Assembly: GCF_026222555.1 (NCBI RefSeq)
Contig: NZ_CP098511.1
Location: 725,501-789,500 of the forward strand
Length of the DNA: 64,000 nucleotides
Origin: Aquimarina sp. ERC-38
Lineage (GTDB): Bacteria > Bacteroidota > Bacteroidia > Flavobacteriales > Flavobacteriaceae
Direction: 5' to 3'
Below are positions 7,115 to 15,226 of the stretch, piece after piece. Below the pieces are notes generated by a model. It was not told where the DNA came from. It searched no databases and was given only the letters and a program-made list of their open reading frames with translations. The position numbers and the translations under genes are program-made. Within the stretch, counting starts at the first letter, position 1. Each line of letters opens with the position of its first letter.

Positions 7115-7573
7115 TATACATAATTACGATTACCCCAACCCCGAACGCCATGAACCCCTACTTATGTAATTTAACATTTAAAACTGTAACAAAATTAATT
7201 GAATTGATACTAATAGTACAAACAGCCTTAAGACCAAATTTAATTTAATACATATTTAACAACTCATAGGTAGCTACGTAATAGCTTTCTATCCAAGTGT
7301 AAATACTTACAAACATTTACAAACGAACGTAAACGTTTACCAACCGGGTATAAGGTTTTATGCCTTTTACTTTTGACCCCTAACAAATACATAAGCGGAT
7401 ATTTCTGCTTTTATAATAATTAAACCTATGTCTAATTACACAAATCACTTGCCAATGAAACTATAGTACCCTTCTTTACTTTTTATCGGAAAAAAGATCT
7501 AAGGCAAAACCAGGTTTTTAGCCCAACGGATCGCTCTACGTAAAATTTTAAAATTTAATATAATTAAAATCAA
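7115..7573. other. Intergenic region upstream of the RHS operon
   Basis: 459 bases without a gene. It contains repeated TTTACAAAC-type words (7305-7330) and the palindrome GTAAACGTTTAC. A promoter for the T9SS/RHS operon presumably lies here, but I saw no clear TAnnTTTG box close to the start at 7574. Confidence 0.4.
7329..7340. promoter_or_regulatory. Palindromic operator-like site GTAAACGTTTAC
   Basis: A perfect 12-bp palindrome with a central CG, the general shape of LacI/GalR-family operators. It is preceded by several related TTTAC/GTAAA words within 35 bp. It lies 233 bp upstream of the T9SS-tagged gene of the RHS locus. The bound protein is unknown. Confidence 0.35.
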
Positions 7574-8017
7574 ATGAAACCACTTAAAATATACATATTA
7601 CTAATGCTTTGTTTTGGAAGCTCTTTATTCTCCCAAACTAATAAACTATTATTTACATATGATAAATCAGGAAATCAAGTTCAAAGAGAATACTGTACAG
7701 GAAGTTGCTTCATTCTAAAAAAGACAATAGAAGATTTAAAAGAAGATAAAACACTTGCAAATCAATTTAATGGACAATTTGTTATGTATCCAAATCCTAC
7801 CAATGGAATTCTAATCGTTGAATGGTCCGAAATTAGTATGGAGAACCTACAATCAATTAAGCTTGTAAATTATTTAGGTAGTAAGATTAAGGAAGTCCCA
7901 ATAAAACAATTCAATTCTTATAAGTTCAATTTGAGTTCGTATTCTACTGGAATGTATTTACTTCAGTTTAAGTTTAAAGACAACAGTACTTTTTCTCAAA
8001 AAATTATTAAAAATTAA
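7574..8017 (+). CDS. Short T9SS-sorted protein preceding the RHS toxin
   Basis: 147 residues. A signal peptide (MKPLKIYILLMLCFGSSLFS) is followed by a single YD-repeat-like motif (LFTYDKSGNQVQREYC), a short helical linker with a second cysteine, and a T9SS type A sorting domain (FVMYPNPTNGILIVEW, then STGMYLLQFKF). It ends 10 bp before the RHS gene, so the two are certainly linked transcriptionally. The RHS protein itself has no T9SS domain, so this protein may act as a secretion or surface-anchoring partner; that is inference. The FTYDxxGN motif resembles the repeats of the RHS shell. Confidence 0.7.
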   Translation: MKPLKIYILLMLCFGSSLFSQTNKLLFTYDKSGNQVQREYCTGSCFILKKTIEDLKEDKTLANQFNGQFVMYPNPTNGILIVEWSEISMENLQSIKLVNYLGSKIKEVPIKQFNSYKFNLSSYSTGMYLLQFKFKDNSTFSQKIIKN

Positions 8018-8027
8018 AATATTCGAA

Positions 8028-11000
8028 ATGAAATTTATTTTAAAAACATTACTATATGTATTAGTTTTAATGGGAATATGTACTTATTCACAAACTAAAA
8101 CTCAAAAAATTGAATCTGAGGTTTTATCTAAAACGGTCAGATTAAAAAAAATAAAGCACTCAAAATTAAGATCAAATTCTAATTTCGTAAAAAATAGTTC
8201 TACCGAAAAAAGTATTTCAGGTACTGAAGTTGCCGGAATTACTCCGGCAGATTTAGATGTTTCACCTTCTGGAGCATTCACTTATAACATTCCCATTGCA
8301 ATACCACCTGGAATCAATAATATGTTACCAGTCTTATCTTTAAATTATAATGGTCAAAGTGCTGATGGTCACGTTGGGTACGGATGGAACGTTATGGGTT
8401 TATCTGCTATAACTAGGATACCATCTACCCTTTATCATGATAATAACCTTGATCCTGTTGATTTTGATGCATGGGATAGATTTGCTATAAATGGTAAACG
8501 TTTAGTCTTAAAATCAGGGAAATATGGAGAAGATGGTTCTGTTTATGAAACAGAGATTTTCTCTAATATTAAAGTTATAGCTGTGGGTAATCATCCAGAT
8601 TCATCAGTTTATGGTCCTAACCATTTTGTAGTTTATTATCCTGATGGTACGAGAGAATGGTATGGTCTAACAGAAAACTCTAGAAGTAGTTTGGAATGGG
8701 TAATTACTAAAAAAGAGGACCCTCAAACAAATAGTATAAGGTATTTCTATCTAAAATTTGCTAATACAATGCAGATACAATCTATTTCATACGGCGCTCA
8801 AGTTAATAATGGTGCACCAAATACTATCAGTTTTGAATATAAAAGAAGGTCACGAATAGAACAAGCTTACGTTGGGAAAAAAGAGTTTTTCAAAACTTCT
8901 GTGTTAGAAGCTATCCATGTACGAGCAAATGGCTCGCTTTTTAGAAAATATGTAATAGATCATATACAAAGTTCTCTTGGATATGATTTAGTAAGTTCCA
9001 TTACTGAATACAATAAAGATGATGAGAGGTTTGCACCTATCACATTTCAATATGATAGCACAGAAGACAACCTAATACCATATTCAACACCTGGAGGAAC
9101 ATCGATATTTCCCGGAGTGGATTATAAAAAACACTCCATGGTTGGAGGGGAATTTACAGATGATAATAGTATGGATATAATTCTATATAATAAATTAAAA
9201 CCAACCAGCTTTCATCTTTTCCAAGATTTTGCTAATAATAGAGAGATTACATTAGCTAAGACAGTTGAGATTGGTAAGTTTAAAACTATTATTCCTAATA
9301 AGTTTACACAAGAATATGGAAGAGTAATGGGACAATATGGAATAACCGCAATTGTTGAGGAACCAGTAGGTATAAGGTTCAAAACATACTCCCATAATTC
9401 ATTTACTACAAGTCTAGAATATGAAAAAGTCTGGAAAGCACCTGTTCAAAGTAAGTCCAATAATTGTAATGATGAAAACACGCCTCACGAAGTAATTCCG
9501 AGAGAGTACATATCAGGAGACTTTAATGGTGATGGGTTAACCGATGTTCTTGCTATTCAGTTAGGATTTGAAGATAACTATTGTATTGTAAAAAACGATC
9601 CGGTAGTTCATTTAATCGAACTTAGCAGAAAAAAAACTTTTAATTATGTTACAAATACGGGAAAACTTTTAACAGAGATAAAACCTGGTGATCAGTTCAA
9701 AGTTGCTGATTTTAATGATGATGGAAAAGACGATTTATATCATATTACTGATGGTTTACTAAGAATTTATTCTATTTATGATGGTCAAATTTCTTATTTA
9801 TGGGCAGAAACAGATGAGCTTATCAAGCTTAACCGTCCTTTTTTAATTGGGGACTTTAATGGAGATGGTAAACCTGATTTTACTGTTCCACAAGAGAATG
9901 ATAGTCATACTTGGAAGTTTTTTATGGCTAATGGTCAAAATTTCCAGTCGTCACTAAGAAATATTGATGTTTGGTATGGAGATAATGGTCGTGGTTTTGG
10001 TCATTCTTTTGAAGGCGAAGTATTTCCAGTTGAAAAATTGTTTGAATACCATTATATAGCTCAAGATTATAATGGAGATGGTAAAACGGACATACTCACA
10101 CATCATGTAATAACTCCTTTGGAAAATGATCTATATTCAACAGAGAAGATCAGTTTACACCTAAATAAAAATGATGTTTCCGAAATTAACTTTTCTTTTG
10201 AACCGAAGGGTTATCAGCAAAGAGAAAACTTTGGAGTTAAAAAATATGGAATTCCTGTATTTCTTGATTTAAACAATAGAACTGCAAATTTAGAATATGC
10301 CTATATAGACGCAAATAATATCTATGGTTTTGAATTTGAAAAGGATCATCGAAAAGATGTATTGTTAAGAAGTGTTAAGAATGAAAAACTCATAACAACA
10401 ATTTTGTATGACGAAGATACAAAACTTGAGCAAGGTTCAGTTTATATTAACTGGTATTCACAGTCCTATCCATATATCGATGTAAGAAACCTTTCTGTAG
10501 TACCACTTGTTAGTAGGTTAATACAAACAGATCAAAATATAACAAGAAAACGTGAATTTAGGTATCGTGGAGCAATAGCTCATCTTACGGGCTTGGGCTA
10601 TTTAGGGTTCCAAGGAATGAGTAGAACTAATTGGTATGGTGACGACGTAGAAGTGCTTTGGAATGGAAGTAGTACTTTCCATGGACTTAGAGGAGCACCA
10701 TATCAGGAATGGGTTTCTACCAGTTCAGATACCTATATCCCAGCTTCTACAATATCAAAAACAACGTACGACTATAGCATAAGTATAAGGGCCAATAAAG
10801 GTTTAACCTTAAAATTAAATAACGTTCATAAAGAAGATTATCTATCAGGAACATCGACAACTACTTCCTATTTAAGGGATCAATTTAATAATCCTATTTC
10901 AACAAAACATATTCATAAAGATGGTTCTTCCGAAACTAAGGTTACTTATTCTAATAATATTAATTCTGAAGATAATAGTTATCACGTGGGTCGAATACTA

Positions 11001-14000
11001 AATAAGAGCCGTACTGACATTCTAAAAGGTAACTCTTTTAAAATATCAGAGTATTATACTTACGTAAATAATCTAATTTCAAAAATAGATAAGGAAAGTA
11101 ACGGAAGTTCAAAGTTGAGCTATGAGTTTAAATATGATAAATTTGGTAATGTTATACGTAAAAGTAGTCCCGGAAATGCGTACGATAGAGTACAGACTTT
11201 TGAATATGATCGTTATGGTAGATTCGTATTAACATCAAGAGATTATCTAGGCTTAGAAACAAAGTTTGTTTATGATTTAAGTTTTGGAAATATTCTTCAA
11301 TCTACTGATCCTTATGGCTTGGTAGAAACTTATAAATACGATGGCTGGAATCGGGAAACTGAGAAGACAGATTATTTAAATAAAGTTACCAAAACATCTT
11401 TTTTAAAGAAACCTGGTGGTGGAATTATAAGGAAGATTGATTATGATCAAGGTCCTGATGAATATATAGAAGCAAATTCATTTGGCTGGATTACTAAGAG
11501 AACTGAAAAATCTTTTAAAGGCAAATTATTTAGTAAATCATATGTACATGATGTAGCGGGTAGAATCAAAAGTGAAAGTGAACCCTATCTTACCTCTGCT
11601 AATAAATGGAATAAGACATATTATGATAATTATGGAAGAATTATTGAACAGAACTTATTTACAGGTAAAAATATTAAAACAAGCTATAACAATTTAACTA
11701 CAACTATTAACGACGGCTTTAAAACCATAATAACTACTAAAGATACAGCTGGGAACATCACTGAAATTAAAGATGAAGGAGGAATAATCAAATATGAGTA
11801 TTATGGAAATGGTTCTTTAAAATCTACTAGCTATGATAACTACAAAACTGAAGTATTCCTTGATGAATGGGGACGTAAATCTAAAATGGTTGATCCTTCA
11901 AGCGGTATTTATACCTATAAATACAATAAAATTGGACAAATATTAGAAGAGACAACACCAATTGGAAAAACAACCTATAATTATAGTAGAAAAGGAATTT
12001 TAGAACGAAAAAAATTAGAAGGTAGTAGTACTAATATGTTGATTAATTATAGCTATGATAGCAAATATAGAAATACTCAGGTAGCTGCTTTTGGTAATGA
12101 CCAACAAAATTATACTTATAAATATCAATATGATGATTACAATAGATTAAATAAAGTTAGTGAGGAAGTAATTGGAAAAGTTACGTCAGGAAGATTCGAA
12201 AAAATTACTAGTTATGATGAATTTGGTCGGATACGTAATGAAATATATAATTCTCTTAACCATAATGACAATACCGAAAGTTCTGTAAAAGTTCTCAACA
12301 TTTACGACGCATTTTCAGGAGAATTATCAGAGATAAGAGAAGGTGAGACAAATAAGCTTCTTTGGAAGTTAGAAAGTCAAAATCCTTCTGGTCTTTTTAC
12401 AAGGGTAACTCTTGGTAATGGTTTTGAGGTTAATAGATCTTACAATGAGCAAAATAGATTGTCAATGTTAATAGACAAAAAAACTGTTGACAATACCACT
12501 ATTAAAGCTATCGATTATACTTACACCTACAATAATCAACATGGCTTAATGACAAATAGAAATAATTTAATTTTTAACCAAAAGGATGAATTTGAATATG
12601 ATGCTAATGATAGACTTATAGAAGCGAAAGGTAAATCTATAACCAAACATATTTATGATTTAAAAGGTAGGATCAAAGAAAATAACCGTATAGGTACCTA
12701 CAATTATGATCAGTTAAAACAATATCAGTTAATTCAAATATTGTTAGATAACTCAATAAATTCACATTATGAGTCTCATAATTTACAGAAGATAGACTAT
12801 AATATTCATAAAAAACCAACTTCCATTAAGAACGAAGGAACGGCTGGACTTATTGATTATGATTATGGTCCTTATAAGGATAGAACTCATTTATATCATG
12901 GAAATAAATCAGAAAAAAGCGAGAGAAATTATCAAAAGTTCTATTCTTCTATTCTTCCTATAGAAATTGAATACAATAAAGAAGCGAAATCTACCCGAAT
13001 TATAACTTATGTAGCTGGTGATGCATATTCTTCCCCGATGGTTCACATTAAAAATAGTAATTCAGATGGTCCTTCCGGTATACTATATATTCATCGGGAC
13101 CATTTGGGGAGTATCTCTGCAATTACTGATAGTACTGGAAAAATAATTGAACAAAATCACTTTGGTGCATGGGGTAATAGGGAATATTCTTTTAAAGCTT
13201 ATAGTCAGGGAGTTTTTAAAAATAGCGACTATTTACTGAACCGTGGATTTACTGCACATGAACATATTTTCAATACCAATTTAATACATATGAATGGTAG
13301 GATATATGATAGCCTACTTCATCGTTTCTTAAGTCCTGATAATTACATTCAAGATCCTTTTAGTTCAAAAAGTTTTGATAGATATGCCTATGTATGGAAT
13401 AACCCACTCTCATTTAATGATCCTAGTGGTGAGGTAGTATTTACTATTGCAGTAATTGTGGGAGTAGCAGTAGGAGCGTATTTTGGAGGAGTACAAGCGA
13501 ACGGAGGAGAATTTAATCCGGTGGATTGGGATTGGAAAAGTCCAGAAACTTATGTTGGCTTAGTTTTAGGTGGAACTGTGGGTGGACTTAGTGCAGGAGC
13601 AGGAGCTGCAGTAACCTCTACATTATCGGCAACCAGTTCCGCTTTTATTTCTACTACTGCTGGAGGTATGGTTGCTGGCGGACTTAATGGCGGCGCATTT
13701 TCGCTTCTACCAGGTGGAGATAAAAATATTTTACAAGGTATAGGTTTGGGTTTAGTTGGTGGAGGCTTCGGATCAGCTGCTGGTCTAGGCTTAAGTAAAT
13801 TAGGAGTAAGTATAAACTTCTTAAAAGATATTAAAAGTCCATTGTTAAAATCTACTATTGGTGGAATCTTAGGTGGTGGAGCTGGTGGATATGCTGGTGG
13901 TTTTACCACAAACTTTATTAAAACTGGAGATTTAAGTTTAGCACATGAAAGTGGACTTGATGGAATAATTTCTGGTGCTGCCACCGGTATTGTATCTGGT

Positions 14001-14357
14001 GTAGCAACAGGTTATGCAACCTCAAAAGCTAATAACGTTGATTTTATAACTGGTAAAAAATTTAGAGGTTCAAGGAATCCTAAAGTGGCAGCAGCAGCAG
14101 CAAGAGGTAGAAAAATACATTATGATTATAAAAAACATCTACATAAGGTTGGTGATAAGCATAAAGAATTTAGGTTACCAAGTGGAAAAAGAATTGACTT
14201 TTTAGATGTGGATAATGGTGTAATCTACGAATTAAAGCCAAACAATCCGAGAGCTATTCAATTAGGTCATAAACAACTAAATCAGTATCTTTTCGAAGTT
14301 AAACAATTACCGGAATATAAACATATAAATTGGAGAACAGTTTTAGAAACTTATTAA
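8028..14357 (+). CDS. SpvB/RHS-repeat polymorphic toxin with C-terminal nuclease-like tip
   Basis: 2109 residues. In order: signal peptide (1-21, ending CTYSQ); an SpvB/TcB-like domain from about 65 (SPSGAFTYNIPIAIPPG, VGYGWNVMGLS); calcium-type FG-GAP/VCBS repeats (DFNGDGLTD at about 498, then DFNDDGKDD, DFNGDGKPD, DYNGDGKTD); many YD repeats across about 1000-1560; and the RHS core (HRDHLGSISAITD, GRIYDSLLHRFLSPD, NNPLSFNDPSG, with DPSG at 1798-1801). After this cleavage-type motif comes a Gly/Ala-rich hydrophobic segment, then a tip domain with RIDFLDVDNGVIYELK (Asp2057, Glu2068, Lys2070), which fits a PD-(D/E)xK nuclease fold. The probable immunity gene follows 2 bp later. The tip is inferred to be a DNase-type toxin; delivery route unknown. 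Confidence 0.88.
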   Translation: MKFILKTLLYVLVLMGICTYSQTKTQKIESEVLSKTVRLKKIKHSKLRSNSNFVKNSSTEKSISGTEVAGITPADLDVSPSGAFTYNIPIAIPPGINNMLPVLSLNYNGQSADGHVGYGWNVMGLSAITRIPSTLYHDNNLDPVDFDAWDRFAINGKRLVLKSGKYGEDGSVYETEIFSNIKVIAVGNHPDSSVYGPNHFVVYYPDGTREWYGLTENSRSSLEWVITKKEDPQTNSIRYFYLKFANTMQIQSISYGAQVNNGAPNTISFEYKRRSRIEQAYVGKKEFFKTSVLEAIHVRANGSLFRKYVIDHIQSSLGYDLVSSITEYNKDDERFAPITFQYDSTEDNLIPYSTPGGTSIFPGVDYKKHSMVGGEFTDDNSMDIILYNKLKPTSFHLFQDFANNREITLAKTVEIGKFKTIIPNKFTQEYGRVMGQYGITAIVEEPVGIRFKTYSHNSFTTSLEYEKVWKAPVQSKSNNCNDENTPHEVIPREYISGDFNGDGLTDVLAIQLGFEDNYCIVKNDPVVHLIELSRKKTFNYVTNTGKLLTEIKPGDQFKVADFNDDGKDDLYHITDGLLRIYSIYDGQISYLWAETDELIKLNRPFLIGDFNGDGKPDFTVPQENDSHTWKFFMANGQNFQSSLRNIDVWYGDNGRGFGHSFEGEVFPVEKLFEYHYIAQDYNGDGKTDILTHHVITPLENDLYSTEKISLHLNKNDVSEINFSFEPKGYQQRENFGVKKYGIPVFLDLNNRTANLEYAYIDANNIYGFEFEKDHRKDVLLRSVKNEKLITTILYDEDTKLEQGSVYINWYSQSYPYIDVRNLSVVPLVSRLIQTDQNITRKREFRYRGAIAHLTGLGYLGFQGMSRTNWYGDDVEVLWNGSSTFHGLRGAPYQEWVSTSSDTYIPASTISKTTYDYSISIRANKGLTLKLNNVHKEDYLSGTSTTTSYLRDQFNNPISTKHIHKDGSSETKVTYSNNINSEDNSYHVGRILNKSRTDILKGNSFKISEYYTYVNNLISKIDKESNGSSKLSYEFKYDKFGNVIRKSSPGNAYDRVQTFEYDRYGRFVLTSRDYLGLETKFVYDLSFGNILQSTDPYGLVETYKYDGWNRETEKTDYLNKVTKTSFLKKPGGGIIRKIDYDQGPDEYIEANSFGWITKRTEKSFKGKLFSKSYVHDVAGRIKSESEPYLTSANKWNKTYYDNYGRIIEQNLFTGKNIKTSYNNLTTTINDGFKTIITTKDTAGNITEIKDEGGIIKYEYYGNGSLKSTSYDNYKTEVFLDEWGRKSKMVDPSSGIYTYKYNKIGQILEETTPIGKTTYNYSRKGILERKKLEGSSTNMLINYSYDSKYRNTQVAAFGNDQQNYTYKYQYDDYNRLNKVSEEVIGKVTSGRFEKITSYDEFGRIRNEIYNSLNHNDNTESSVKVLNIYDAFSGELSEIREGETNKLLWKLESQNPSGLFTRVTLGNGFEVNRSYNEQNRLSMLIDKKTVDNTTIKAIDYTYTYNNQHGLMTNRNNLIFNQKDEFEYDANDRLIEAKGKSITKHIYDLKGRIKENNRIGTYNYDQLKQYQLIQILLDNSINSHYESHNLQKIDYNIHKKPTSIKNEGTAGLIDYDYGPYKDRTHLYHGNKSEKSERNYQKFYSSILPIEIEYNKEAKSTRIITYVAGDAYSSPMVHIKNSNSDGPSGILYIHRDHLGSISAITDSTGKIIEQNHFGAWGNREYSFKAYSQGVFKNSDYLLNRGFTAHEHIFNTNLIHMNGRIYDSLLHRFLSPDNYIQDPFSSKSFDRYAYVWNNPLSFNDPSGEVVFTIAVIVGVAVGAYFGGVQANGGEFNPVDWDWKSPETYVGLVLGGTVGGLSAGAGAAVTSTLSATSSAFISTTAGGMVAGGLNGGAFSLLPGGDKNILQGIGLGLVGGGFGSAAGLGLSKLGVSINFLKDIKSPLLKSTIGGILGGGAGGYAGGFTTNFIKTGDLSLAHESGLDGIISGAATGIVSGVATGYATSKANNVDFITGKKFRGSRNPKVAAAAARGRKIHYDYKKHLHKVGDKHKEFRLPSGKRIDFLDVDNGVIYELKPNNPRAIQLGHKQLNQYLFEVKQLPEYKHINWRTVLETY

Positions 14358-14359
14358 TT

Positions 14360-14818
14360 ATGGATCCAAAAGAATTTAAGAAACTTTATACAACCACTAT
14401 AAAATTGTACAGTTTTAAAAAGAAATATCATGGATATATGATAGAATTAGAAGATTCTACTTTATTTCTAGATTTACAAAGGTCTAATTTTGGAATTTAT
14501 TTTGATCTCAACATTAGGGTATTTATAGAAGGAGCCTTTGATATTTTTTATAAAAAAAACCCAGATCAAATTAAGAAAAATATTGGTAGCATTTTTATGA
14601 GACAACCTGTTGAATATGATAAATTTTTCCGTTTGGAAAATGATTTAACTGATATAGAAAGAAAAACAGGTCTAGTAAAACTATTTGAACTTGTGATACT
14701 ACCTTTGAAGGATAAAGTTAAAACTTATAACGATATACTTAGAAGTATTAATAATAAAGAACTCAAAGTATTACCTCCGGTTCAAGAAGAACTTCATAAA
14801 TTAGTAAAATCTTCATAG
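14360..14818 (+). CDS. Probable immunity protein for the RHS toxin
   Basis: 152 residues from the ATG at 14360, two bases after the RHS stop; a TTG further upstream would overlap the toxin gene and is not needed. The protein has no signal peptide and so stays in the cytoplasm. It has a compact alpha/beta look (YHGYMIELEDSTLFLDLQRS, FGIYFDLNIRVFIEG), vaguely like the DUF4304 class of immunity proteins. Position directly behind a polymorphic toxin tip is the main argument. A terminator follows within 20 bases, closing the operon. Confidence 0.7.
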   Translation: MDPKEFKKLYTTTIKLYSFKKKYHGYMIELEDSTLFLDLQRSNFGIYFDLNIRVFIEGAFDIFYKKNPDQIKKNIGSIFMRQPVEYDKFFRLENDLTDIERKTGLVKLFELVILPLKDKVKTYNDILRSINNKELKVLPPVQEELHKLVKSS

Positions 14819-14837
14819 ATCTCTATTTAATTTAAGT

Positions 14838-14874
14838 AAAGCCGTCTCGTAAGATAAATGAGGCGGTTTTATTT
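14838..14874 (+). terminator. Rho-independent terminator after the RHS/immunity operon
   Basis: Stem AAAGCCGTCTC (14838-14848) pairs with GAGGCGGTTTT (14860-14870), 11 bp with two G-U pairs and an 11-base loop, followed by a T-rich run. Confidence 0.75.
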
Positions 14875-15006
14875 AGTTTAACATTATACTCTATTAGTAG
14901 ATAAGTGAAAATGTAGTCAATATAGTTCCGTAAATTTTTTATTTTCAAATATAAATTTTATAATAAAAACACTACTATTCAAAGTAATAAAAGTAGAAAT
15001 ACAAAA

Positions 15007-15072
15007 CTAACTTACACTTTGTAACCTTTAGGTATTTTTAAAGGGGAGAAATTAATAGCAGAAAGTAGGTTA
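15007..15072. repeat. Right copy of island-flanking direct repeat
   Basis: Direct-repeat partner of 4186-4250, sharing an exact 20-bp core and about 75% of the remaining bases by eye. It sits between the RHS terminator and the GH3 gene. No integrase or tRNA gene is next to either copy. The surrounding 14875-15226 has no gene. Confidence 0.65.
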
Positions 15073-15226
15073 ATGAGCTTAAACCTTACAGTATTTCTGA
15101 GATTCGATTCCCCATAACTAGAAATATGAATTAGATTCTAAACAGTTTTATCCAAAAAAATCTGTACAAATCATTTTAATAATGTATCATTAAACCTAAA
15201 ACGCAATGAACTCATCTTAAGCCTTT

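Noticed and set aside
13550..13984. Open minus-strand frame rich in proline, opposite the RHS gene
   Set aside because: It mirrors the Gly/Ala-rich segment of the toxin; composition explains the lack of stops.
14330..14359. TTG start for the immunity gene overlapping the toxin
   Set aside because: A normal ATG follows 2 bp after the toxin stop; no need for the overlap.
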